Source: Aquabacterium lacunae (GTDB lineage Bacteria; Pseudomonadota; Gammaproteobacteria; Burkholderiales; Burkholderiaceae_C). From it: DNA of 64,000 nt. Each line of letters begins with the position of its first letter. The stretch's first letter is position 1. Below the pieces are notes generated by a model. The model was not told where the DNA came from and did not search any database. It saw only the letters and a program-made list of their open reading frames with translations. Both the position numbers and the translations under genes were made by a program. This document shows, in pieces, positions 16,247 to 24,009 of this stretch. The stretch spans positions 682,001 to 746,000 of the forward strand of contig NZ_SIXI01000002.1 in assembly GCF_004310865.1 (NCBI RefSeq), given 5' to 3'.

Positions 16247-18871
16247 ATGAGCCACATCAACACCCAATACCGCAAGCCGCTGCCCGGCACCTCCCTCGAT
16301 TATTTCGACACGCAAGCCGCTGTGGAAGCCATCCAGCCGGGCGCCTGGGCCACCCTGCCCTACACCGCCCGCGTGCACGCCGAGAACATCGTGCGCAAGG
16401 CCGACCCGGCCATCGTGACCGACTGCCTGAAGCAGATCGTCGAGCGCAAGCGCGACCTCGACTTCCCCTGGTTCCCGGCCCGCGTGGCCTGCCACGACAT
16501 CCTGGGCCAGACCGCCCTGGTGGACCTGGCCGGCCTGCGTGACGCCATCGCCAAGGAAGGCGGCGACCCCGCCAAGGTGAACCCCGTGGTGCCCGTGCAG
16601 CTGATCGTGGACCACTCGCTGGCCGTGGAGTGCGGCGGCTTCGACCCGCAAGCCTTCCAGAAGAACCGCGACATCGAAGAGCGCCGCAACGAAGACCGCT
16701 TCCACTTCATCGAGTGGACGAAGAAGGCCTTCGCCAATGTGGACGTGATCCCCGCGGGCAACGGCATCATGCACCAGATCAACCTGGAGAAGATGTCGCC
16801 GGTGATCCATGCGGACAAGGGCGTGGCCTACCCCGACACCTGCGTGGGCACCGACTCGCACACCCCGCACGTCGATGCGCTGGGCGTGATCGCCATTGGC
16901 GTGGGCGGCCTGGAAGCCGAGAACGTGATGCTGGGCCGCGCCTCGTGGATGCGCCTGCCTGAGATCGTGGGCGTGAAGCTGACCGGCCAACGCCAACCTG
17001 GCATCACCGCCACCGACGTGGTGCTGGCCCTGACCGAGTTCCTGCGCAAGAACAAGGTCGTGGGCGCCTACCTCGAGTTTTACGGCGAAGGTGCTTCGAA
17101 GCTCACCATTGGTGACCGCGCCACCATCTCGAACATGGCACCCGAATACGGCGCCACGGCCGCGATGTTCAGCATCGACGACCAGACGCTCGAATACCTG
17201 ACCCTGACCGGCCGCAGCGCCGAGCAGGTCAAGCTGGTCGAGACCTACGCCAAGACTGCAGGCCTGTGGTCCGACAGCCTGAAGAACGCCGTGTACGAAC
17301 GCAACCTGGAGTTCGACCTGTCGAGCGTGGTGCGCAACATGGCCGGCCCCTCGAACCCGCACGCCCGCGTGGCCACCAGCGATCTGGCCGCCAAGGGCAT
17401 CGCTGGCCAATGGGCCATGCCCAAGGCCGAAGAAGGCACCATGCCCGATGGCGCCGTGATCATCGCGGCCATCACCAGCTGCACCAACACCTCGAACCCG
17501 CGCAACGTGATCGCGGCAGCCCTGCTGGCTCGCAACGCCAACAAGCTGGGCCTGACGCGCAAGCCCTGGGTGAAGTCCTCGCTGGCCCCTGGCTCGAAGG
17601 CCGTGGAGCTGTACCTGAAGGAAGCCGGCCTGCTGGGCGACCTCGAAGCCCTGGGCTTCGGCATCGTGGCCTTTGCCTGCACGACCTGCAACGGCATGTC
17701 GGGCGCACTCGACCCGGTCATCCAAAAGGAAATCGTCGATCGCGACCTGTACGCCACCGCCGTGCTGTCGGGCAACCGCAACTTCGACGGTCGCATCCAC
17801 CCCTACGCCAAGCAGGCCTTCCTGGCCTCGCCCCCGCTGGTGGTGGCCTACGCCATCGCGGGCACCGTGCGCTTCGACATCGAAAACGATGTGCTGGCCA
17901 CCGTGAACGGCAAGGAAATCCGCCTGAAGGACATCTGGCCGTCGGACGAAGAGATCGACGCCGTGGTGAAGGCCGCCGTGAAGCCCGAGCAGTACCGTGC
18001 TGTCTATGAGCCCATGTTCGCTATTTCAGTCGACAAGGGCGAGAAGGCTTCCCCGCAGTACGACTGGCGCCCGATGTCGACCTACATCCGTCGCCCGCCT
18101 TACTGGGACACCGAAGGCGTCGGCGCCCTGGCTGCCAACCCGCGCACCCTGAAGGCCATGCGCCCGCTGGCCATCCTGCCGGACAACATCACCACCGATC
18201 ACCTGTCGCCTTCCAACGCGATTTTGATGAACTCGGCCGCCGGTGAGTACCTGCACAAGATGGGCCTGCCTGAGGAGGACTTCAACTCATACGCCACCCA
18301 CCGTGGCGACCACCTGACCGCCATGCGCGCCACCTTCGCGAACCCCACGCTGAAGAACGAAATGGTGCGCAAGGAAGACGGCTCGATCAAGGTGGGCTCG
18401 TGGGCCCGCGTGGAGCCTGAAGGTCAGGTCATGCGCATGTGGGAGGCCATGGAGACCTACCTCAACCGCCGCCAGCCGCTGATCATCATCGCCGGTGCCG
18501 ACTACGGCCAGGGTTCGTCGCGTGACTGGGCCGCCAAGGGCGTTCGCCTGGCCGGTGTCGAGACGGTCGTGGCCGAAGGCTTCGAGCGCATTCACCGCAC
18601 CAACCTGATCGGCATGGGCGTGCTGCCCCTGGAGTTCAAGCCGGGCACCACCCGCCTGACCCTGGGCCTGGACGGCACCGAAACGTTTGACGTCGAAGGC
18701 GACCTCAAGCCACGCGCCGACCTGACGCTGGTGATCCACCGCAAGAACGGCAGCACCGAGCGTGTGGCCGTGACCAGCCGCCTGGACACGGCCGAAGAGG
18801 TGTCGGTGTACGAAGCCGGTGGCGTGCTGCAGCGCTTCGCCCAGGACTTCCTGGCCGCCAACAAGGCCTGA
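16247..18871 (+). CDS. acnD: Fe/S-dependent 2-methylcitrate dehydratase AcnD
   Basis: AcnD dehydrates 2-methylcitrate to the aconitate form that aconitase then hydrates. It is the iron-sulfur alternative to PrpD and normally works with PrpF. The 874-residue protein has aconitase-A architecture. The [4Fe-4S] ligands are C412 in SCTNTSN and C478 and C481 in ACTTCNG. Substrate motifs are GTDSHTPHVDALGV, SGNRNFDGRIHPYAKQ and DYGQGSSRDWAAKG. MSHINTQYRKPLPGT is the AcnD-type N-terminus. The ATG at 16247 has no clear ribosome site, and a hairpin lies just upstream. Unusually, prpF is not next to it but 3.1 kb away. Confidence 0.93.
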   Translation: MSHINTQYRKPLPGTSLDYFDTQAAVEAIQPGAWATLPYTARVHAENIVRKADPAIVTDCLKQIVERKRDLDFPWFPARVACHDILGQTALVDLAGLRDAIAKEGGDPAKVNPVVPVQLIVDHSLAVECGGFDPQAFQKNRDIEERRNEDRFHFIEWTKKAFANVDVIPAGNGIMHQINLEKMSPVIHADKGVAYPDTCVGTDSHTPHVDALGVIAIGVGGLEAENVMLGRASWMRLPEIVGVKLTGQRQPGITATDVVLALTEFLRKNKVVGAYLEFYGEGASKLTIGDRATISNMAPEYGATAAMFSIDDQTLEYLTLTGRSAEQVKLVETYAKTAGLWSDSLKNAVYERNLEFDLSSVVRNMAGPSNPHARVATSDLAAKGIAGQWAMPKAEEGTMPDGAVIIAAITSCTNTSNPRNVIAAALLARNANKLGLTRKPWVKSSLAPGSKAVELYLKEAGLLGDLEALGFGIVAFACTTCNGMSGALDPVIQKEIVDRDLYATAVLSGNRNFDGRIHPYAKQAFLASPPLVVAYAIAGTVRFDIENDVLATVNGKEIRLKDIWPSDEEIDAVVKAAVKPEQYRAVYEPMFAISVDKGEKASPQYDWRPMSTYIRRPPYWDTEGVGALAANPRTLKAMRPLAILPDNITTDHLSPSNAILMNSAAGEYLHKMGLPEEDFNSYATHRGDHLTAMRATFANPTLKNEMVRKEDGSIKVGSWARVEPEGQVMRMWEAMETYLNRRQPLIIIAGADYGQGSSRDWAAKGVRLAGVETVVAEGFERIHRTNLIGMGVLPLEFKPGTTRLTLGLDGTETFDVEGDLKPRADLTLVIHRKNGSTERVAVTSRLDTAEEVSVYEAGGVLQRFAQDFLAANKA

Positions 18872-18890
18872 GCCAACACACCTGAACGCA

Positions 18891-18968
18891 AAGGGCCTCG
18901 TTGAGCGAGGCCCTTGCGTGCGGGTGACGGGCAACTGCCCCCCAGACCGGCCGCTTCGTGCGGCCGGT
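18891..18968. terminator. Two hairpins between convergent acnD and S8 protease genes
   Basis: The first hairpin is AAGGGCCTCG-TTGAG-CGAGGCCCTT (18891-18915). The second is ACCGGCCGC-TTCGT-GCGGCCGGT (18946-18968), followed by GGCTTTT on the plus strand. Both stems are perfect. They probably serve as bidirectional terminators between the converging genes, although T runs are short. Confidence 0.65.
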
Positions 18969-18988
18969 GGCTTTTCAGGCCCGACCGA

Positions 18989-20401
18989 TCAAGGCGCCGG
19001 CTGACCGATGTTCTGGAGTGCCTTGAGCAGGTCGATGCGCGGCGTGACCACGCCATTGCGCGCATCGGTCACCGGCACCCCCGAGGCCATCAGGCGGCGG
19101 ATGGTGGCGTCCAGCGTGTCGTTGGGGGCTGCGTTGCTGCCTCGGAGCACGGCGATGGCACCGGCCACATGCGGCGCCGCCTGCGAGGTGCCGCTCATGG
19201 AAATGCCCGCGGCCGTGATGGTCGAGCCTGGGGCCAGCAAAGTCAGCACCGGGCTGCTCTGGCTGAAACACGTGACCTGGTCGGCGGCGGTGCTCGCATC
19301 GCTGCAGGCGCTGAACTTCACGCCCCCCAGGCTGCTGTCATAGACCGCCCCCACGCGCACGGCGCCCGGCGCACACGCTGGCGAGGCCAGGCCATCCTTG
19401 GCCGAAGAGTTGCCCGCAGCCACCACCGGGATGATGCCGGCGGCACGCGCATTGGCAAAGGGCGTGGTGGCCCACGAGCCAGGGCACTCGCCTGCGCTCT
19501 TGGTGCTGTCACCCAGGCTCAGGTTCATGGCCACGATGTTGTACTTGGCCTTGTTGGCAATCACCCAGTTCACGGCGCGCACCAGGTCATTGGTCATGGC
19601 GCCGCCCGCGGTGAACACGTCCAGCCCGATCAGGCGGGTGGCCGGCGCCACGGCCGCGATGATGCCGGCCACGTTGGTGCCGTGGAAACTGCCGGTGTCG
19701 CGGGCGAAATCAGGGAAAGCGATGTCGGTGGCTGCGGCCACACGACAGCTGGATGGGATGCCAGGCAGGGTGCAATTGCCAAAAGCGGCCCGCTTGTAGT
19801 CGAGGCCACTGTCCAGCACGGCCACGGCGGTGCCTTGCCCCTGGTAGCCCGAACCGGCGGCATAGGGTTGGCCGATCAGCGGCAGGGCTTGCAGGTCCAT
19901 GCGCTGGTGCGCCACATTGGGGTAGACAGCCTTCACATCCGGGTCATTGAGCAGCGCGGCCAGGGCCTGGCTGCTGCGCACACGCTTGAACGCCATCGGC
20001 AGGCGGTCGAAGTCTTCCAGCAGCTCGGCACCCTTGCCGAGGCGCGCCAGCAGATCGCGCTTGCGCAGACCACGACGCTCGCGGGTCTGGGGTGCGTCGG
20101 CGTCCCGTGCGTCGTTGCCGTCATCTTCCAGCTCGACCAGCACATCGTTCGATTCGCGGCTGAACAACTCGTCCAGCCGGGCCATGCGCACTTTCATGCG
20201 GGCCTTGCCTGGCAGTTGGGCCAGCACCTGCCGGGCCTGCTGCGGCAAGAGCGCCTCGGCAACCACAGGCTGAGCCACGGCTGAAGGCACACGCTGGGCC
20301 TGCGCCAAGGCCGGAGCGGCCACCACCAGGCTCAGCAAAGCACCCGACGCGGCACGCCAAGCCGCTGAGTGAACACGGGAAGGTGAAGCGAACGAACTCA
20401 T
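18989..20401 (-). CDS. Secreted subtilisin-like (S8) serine protease
   Basis: A 470-residue exported protease. A signal peptide (AAWRAASGALLSLVVAAPALAQA) is followed by a propeptide-like region to about residue 180. The S8 catalytic triad is visible: D197 in VAVLDSGLDY, H240 in GSFHGTNVAGI and S406 in MSGTSQAAPHVAGA, with the oxyanion asparagine N331 in VAAGNSSA. Several cysteines (C210, C219, C306, C343, C366, C378) suggest disulfides, as expected for an extracellular enzyme. The ATG at 20401 has GAGGAG 6 bases upstream and gives the signal peptide near the N-terminus. Together with the lipase gene after it, this interrupts the prp cluster. Confidence 0.93.
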   Translation of the reverse strand: MSSFASPSRVHSAAWRAASGALLSLVVAAPALAQAQRVPSAVAQPVVAEALLPQQARQVLAQLPGKARMKVRMARLDELFSRESNDVLVELEDDGNDARDADAPQTRERRGLRKRDLLARLGKGAELLEDFDRLPMAFKRVRSSQALAALLNDPDVKAVYPNVAHQRMDLQALPLIGQPYAAGSGYQGQGTAVAVLDSGLDYKRAAFGNCTLPGIPSSCRVAAATDIAFPDFARDTGSFHGTNVAGIIAAVAPATRLIGLDVFTAGGAMTNDLVRAVNWVIANKAKYNIVAMNLSLGDSTKSAGECPGSWATTPFANARAAGIIPVVAAGNSSAKDGLASPACAPGAVRVGAVYDSSLGGVKFSACSDASTAADQVTCFSQSSPVLTLLAPGSTITAAGISMSGTSQAAPHVAGAIAVLRGSNAAPNDTLDATIRRLMASGVPVTDARNGVVTPRIDLLKALQNIGQPAP

Positions 20402-20447
20402 TGACTGCTCCTCAGAGGTATGCCGCGTGGTGTGCATGTTGACCAGG

Positions 20448-20483
20448 GCGCAGAGGGCCTGCCACGGGGGCATCCCTCTGCGC
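20448..20483. terminator. Inverted repeat between lipase and protease genes
   Basis: GCGCAGAGGG (20448-20457) pairs perfectly with CCCTCTGCGC (20474-20483) around a 16-base loop. It lies downstream of the lipase stop and upstream of the protease start, both minus strand. It has no T run, so it may reduce read-through rather than terminate fully. Confidence 0.5.
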
Positions 20484-20511
20484 ATTCACCCGGTCGGCAA
20501 TGCCCCGCCCC

Positions 20512-21747
20512 TTACTTGCAGGTGGTGGTCGGTGCCTTGCCGTTGAAGCGATCGACCAGGTAATCCAGCGCATTGCCCAGTTGCAGGGCGCTCAGCACGT
20601 GGTCGCCGCCCGTGATGCGCTTGTACTGCAGCTTCACGCCGTTGGCGCAGTACTTGGACACCAGGGTGTCGGCATCGGCGATCGGCATCAGCTGGTCGGC
20701 CGTGCCCTGCCAGATGAACACGGGGGCCTTGGGCGTGCGCTTGCCCATGGTGTTCTCGGCATTGATGGCCTGCATTTCGGGCAGGTCCAGGAAGTTGGGG
20801 TCCTTCAGGTAGCTGGCGCCTTTCTTGTAGGCGTACTTGACCAGCAGTTCAGGCTGGCCCGAGGCTGTGCCACCCAGGCAGCGCGTGCCCACATCGGCCA
20901 CCATGGCCTTGCCCGCATCGGTGGCGTACTTGTCCACATCGATCTCGGGGTAGGCACGCGACAGGCCCACCACGGCGCCAAAGTAGGCGCCTGCGAACAA
21001 GGTGCCATCGACCTTCTTGGCCACGTTCACCGGGTTCACTGGCAGGCCACCACCTGCCACACCCACGATGTTCAGCTCAGGGGCGTAGGTGGGGGCCAGC
21101 TCGGCCGCCCACATGGTGGCAAAGCCACCGCCCGAGTAACCGAACAGGCCGACCGGAGTGGAAGCGCTCAGGCCGCTCTTGCTGAAGCCCTGCACGGCGC
21201 GGATGCTGTCGAGCACGCCGTGGCCGGTGTTCAGCGCCGCAATCCATTGCGACTGCAGGCCTTCGTAATCCGACAGGTTCACGTGGTAGCCCTTGGCCAG
21301 GGCTTCCTTGTAGAAGGTCTTGTCGAACAGCTTGCCGGTCAGGGTCAGGCCCGAGGGCGAACAGTTCAAGGTCAGGCTGTCGTAGAACGACTGGTAAGAC
21401 ACCAGCTTCTTGCCCGTGGTCGACGCGGTCTTGGGCACCAGGAAGGTGGTCACCATGGCCACCGGCTGGCCCTTCTGGCCGGTCGAGCGGTACATGATCT
21501 GCCAGCCTTCTTTCACATCGGTCCAGAGGGCGCTGGCCGGCAGGGGGCGGTAGCGGATCACCGAACCCGGCTGCACCGAGGCCAGGAATGAATCGGCTGG
21601 CGGGGTGTAGAAGTTGTCGGCGCTGGGCGCCACCTTCGGGTCAGCGGTGGGCAGCACCTGCTGGGCCTGAACCGATGATGAGAACGACAGCGCGGCCAGC
21701 AAAGTGGCACCGGCCAGAGCGGCCAGACGACGGGTGGTGAACGACAT
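20512..21747 (-). CDS. Secreted LIP-family lipase / triacylglycerol hydrolase
   Basis: A 411-residue exported alpha/beta hydrolase of the secretory lipase (LIP) family. The signal peptide is RRLAALAGATLLAALSFSSSVQA. The mature start ADNFYTPPADSFLASVQPGSVIRYR is typical of LIP enzymes. The nucleophile is S205 in GYSGGG; the likely acid is in WQGTADQLMPI and the histidine in GGDHVLSAL. AAGGAA precedes the ATG at 21747; the longer frame upstream is not supported. It is followed on the same strand by the S8 protease, suggesting a small unit for digestion of external polymers. A distant paralogue lies at 29.7 kb. Confidence 0.9.
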   Translation of the reverse strand: MSFTTRRLAALAGATLLAALSFSSSVQAQQVLPTADPKVAPSADNFYTPPADSFLASVQPGSVIRYRPLPASALWTDVKEGWQIMYRSTGQKGQPVAMVTTFLVPKTASTTGKKLVSYQSFYDSLTLNCSPSGLTLTGKLFDKTFYKEALAKGYHVNLSDYEGLQSQWIAALNTGHGVLDSIRAVQGFSKSGLSASTPVGLFGYSGGGFATMWAAELAPTYAPELNIVGVAGGGLPVNPVNVAKKVDGTLFAGAYFGAVVGLSRAYPEIDVDKYATDAGKAMVADVGTRCLGGTASGQPELLVKYAYKKGASYLKDPNFLDLPEMQAINAENTMGKRTPKAPVFIWQGTADQLMPIADADTLVSKYCANGVKLQYKRITGGDHVLSALQLGNALDYLVDRFNGKAPTTTCK

Positions 21748-22016
21748 GCCTATTTCCTTGTGTGTGGGTGGGTGTTCGAGGGTTGGAGCCCGCTGCACCA
21801 CACAAAAGACAAATCTGCATGGCGCATACGTCAAATTGGATCGGTGAACGTCTTGGGCACTTCCCCCTGTTTTCCCTAGCGGCACCACAAGGCCCCTCGC
21901 TTCGGGGGCGCGCAAATGACAAGTGCGTCCGAAATTGCGCGGCCACGATTCCCACACACCCCCGGGCTTCTCCCTATGATGTGGGTTTGATTGCAACTTT
22001 CGCATCCAGCCTTGCC

Positions 22017-23204
22017 ATGACGCACGCAGCCCAGATCCGCATCCCGGCCACCTACCTCCGAGGCGGCACCAGCAAAGGTGTCTTCTTCCGCCTGCAGGAC
22101 CTGCCTGCGGCCTGCCAGGTGCCCGGTGCAGCCCGAGACAAGCTGTTCATGCGCGTGATCGGCAGCCCCGACCCCTACAGTGCCCACATCGATGGCATGG
22201 GCGGCGCCACGTCCAGCACCAGCAAGTGCGTGATCCTGTCGAAGGCCAGCGTGCCCGACCATGACGTGGACTATCTGTACGGTCAGGTCTCGATCGACAA
22301 GGCCTTCGTCGACTGGTCGGGCAACTGCGGCAACCTGTCGACCGCTGCGGGCGCCTTCGCGATCCACGCCGGCCTGGTCGACCCGGCCCGCATCCCCGCC
22401 AATGGCGTGGCCGTGGTGCGCATCTGGCAGGCCAACATCGGCAAGACCATCATCGCCCACGTGCCCATCACCAACGGACAGGTGCAGGAGACCGGTGATT
22501 TCGAACTCGATGGCGTGACCTTCCCGGCCGCCGAGATCGTGCTCGAATTCATGGACCCCTCCGACGATGGCGACGAAGGCGGCTCGATGTTCCCCACCGG
22601 CAACCTGGTCGACGACCTGGAAGTGCCTGGCATCGGCACGCTCCAGGCCACCATGATCACGGCGGGGATCCCCACCGTGTTCGTGAACGCGGCAGACATC
22701 GGCTGCACCGGCACCGAACTGCGCGAGCAGGTCAACACCGACCCCGAGGCACTCAAGCGCTTCGAGGCCATCCGCGTGGCGGGCGCCCTGCGCATGGGCC
22801 TGATCAAAACGCCCGAAGAGGCCGCCACCCGCCAGCACACGCCCAAGATCGCCTTCGTGGCCCCGCCCACCACCTACACGGCATCCAGCGGCAAGACCAT
22901 CGAGGCCAGCGAGATCGACCTGCTGGTGCGCGCCCTGTCGATGGGCAAGCTGCACCACGCCATGATGGGCACCTGCGCGGTGGCCATCGGCACGGCCGCG
23001 GCCATCCCGGGCACGCTGGTGAACCTGGCCGCTGGCGGTGGTGCGCGCGAAGCCGTTCGCTTCGGTCACCCCTCGGGCACGCTGCGTGTGGGCGCTCAGG
23101 CCCAGCAGGTCAATGGCCAGTGGACAGTGACCAAGGCCATCATGAGCCGCAGCGCGCGCATCGTGATGGAAGGCTGGGTGCGCGTGCCGGGCGACACGTT
23201 CTAA
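22017..23204 (+). CDS. prpF: 2-methylaconitate cis-trans isomerase PrpF
   Basis: PrpF isomerises the 2-methylaconitate made by AcnD so that aconitase can use it. The 395-residue product has the family N-terminus AQIRIPATYLRGGTSKGVFFRLQDLP, a phenazine-biosynthesis-like fold, DGMGGATSSTSKCVI, WSGNCGNLSTAAGAFAI and the C-terminal VRFGHPSGTLRVGAQ. The ATG at 22017 gives the normal length. It is separated from acnD by two minus-strand genes, with 269 bases to the divergent lipase start, so it must use its own promoter. Confidence 0.96.
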   Translation: MTHAAQIRIPATYLRGGTSKGVFFRLQDLPAACQVPGAARDKLFMRVIGSPDPYSAHIDGMGGATSSTSKCVILSKASVPDHDVDYLYGQVSIDKAFVDWSGNCGNLSTAAGAFAIHAGLVDPARIPANGVAVVRIWQANIGKTIIAHVPITNGQVQETGDFELDGVTFPAAEIVLEFMDPSDDGDEGGSMFPTGNLVDDLEVPGIGTLQATMITAGIPTVFVNAADIGCTGTELREQVNTDPEALKRFEAIRVAGALRMGLIKTPEEAATRQHTPKIAFVAPPTTYTASSGKTIEASEIDLLVRALSMGKLHHAMMGTCAVAIGTAAAIPGTLVNLAAGGGAREAVRFGHPSGTLRVGAQAQQVNGQWTVTKAIMSRSARIVMEGWVRVPGDTF

Positions 23205-23264
23205 AACCCTGTAACAAGGCCAGCCTGGAGGTCGCTACACTGGCCCCTCCAGGAGGCCCACACC

Positions 23265-23756
23265 ATGCACCCCACCACGCCCAACACGTCCAAAACCCGC
23301 GTCATCTCGATCAGCCTGGGGCTGCTCCTGGGCATGTGCGCCGGCACCCTGGCGCCCTCCATGGCCCACGCCGCCAAGCCACGCCCTGCCAAAACCGCTG
23401 AACAACTGCCGTCGGCCAGTGCGGAGCAACTGGCGGCCGTCGAGCGTGTGCTGACCGGCCGGTACGGGTGCGAATTTGGCAAAAGCATCGAAGTGGCGCG
23501 CCACGCGGTGCATGCCGGGTATGTCACCCTGAAGCTGGCCAAAGACACATGGACCATGAAGCCTGTGGTGTCCAGCACCGGGGCCGTGCGACTGGAAGAC
23601 GTCAAAGGCCGCACGCTGCTGCTGCAGATCCTGACGAAGTCGATGCTGATGGACACCAAATCGGGTCGTCGCATGGTGGATGCCTGCGTGCACGACACCC
23701 AGCGCGCCGCAGAAGAACACCTGCGGGCCAACCCGCAGCCCTCGGCGCTGAACTGA
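23265..23756 (+). CDS. Small exported protein of unknown function
   Basis: A 163-residue protein with a signal peptide (KTRVISISLGLLLGMCAGTLAPSMAHAA). The mature part has two cysteines that could pair: C in TGRYGCEFGKSIEV and C in RRMVDACVHDTQR. The centre is beta-rich (GYVTLKLAKDTWTMKPVVSSTGAVRLEDVKG, LLLQILTKSMLMDTKSGRR). It looks like a small periplasmic fold. I do not recognise a function. It starts 60 bases after prpF and ends before a terminator, so it is probably transcribed with prpF. Confidence 0.78.
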   Translation: MHPTTPNTSKTRVISISLGLLLGMCAGTLAPSMAHAAKPRPAKTAEQLPSASAEQLAAVERVLTGRYGCEFGKSIEVARHAVHAGYVTLKLAKDTWTMKPVVSSTGAVRLEDVKGRTLLLQILTKSMLMDTKSGRRMVDACVHDTQRAAEEHLRANPQPSALN

Positions 23757-23804
23757 TCCACGTCCGCGACCTCTGCCCCCGGAGCCAGCGCGGTGTCGCC
23801 CTCA

Positions 23805-23827
23805 GGCCCCTGACCGGGGCCTTTTTT
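23805..23827 (+). terminator. Terminator after prpF and the small exported gene
   Basis: GGCCCC-TGACC-GGGGCC followed by six T residues. It isolates the prpF unit from acnB. Confidence 0.88.
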
Positions 23828-23921
23828 GCGCATGCTGGGCACGAAAATCGCTATGAAACCCTGCAGCCGGGTTCAGAAACGGCCCCGAATGCCGAAACTG
23901 CGCCACAATATCGGCTGCTCA

Positions 23922-23937
23922 AGTCTTGTATAAGACT
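23922..23937. promoter_or_regulatory. Palindromic operator in front of acnB
   Basis: AGTCTTGTATAAGACT is an inverted repeat, perfect except for the central bases. Its core GTCTTGTATAAGAC differs at one position from the core at 5693-5706 between mdh and the GntR gene. It lies 73 bases before the acnB ATG, and GTATAAGA could overlap the -10 region. This suggests acnB is in the same GntR regulon. Confidence 0.72.
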
Positions 23938-24009
23938 CAGGCTCAGGCCGTGCTCCCGCGCCGTCGCGGGGACCCCCGTCCCGTCCTCCTCTCACACCAG
24001 GTGAACCAC

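Noticed and set aside
16247..18871. Assignment of this gene as aconitase A (acnA)
   Set aside because: Its position between prpC and prpF and its AcnD-type N-terminus and length favour AcnD. acnB supplies aconitase activity.
18989..21747. Mobile element origin of the protease-lipase insertion in the prp cluster
   Set aside because: No transposase, integrase, terminal inverted repeats or target duplications are visible at its borders, and base composition is like the surroundings.
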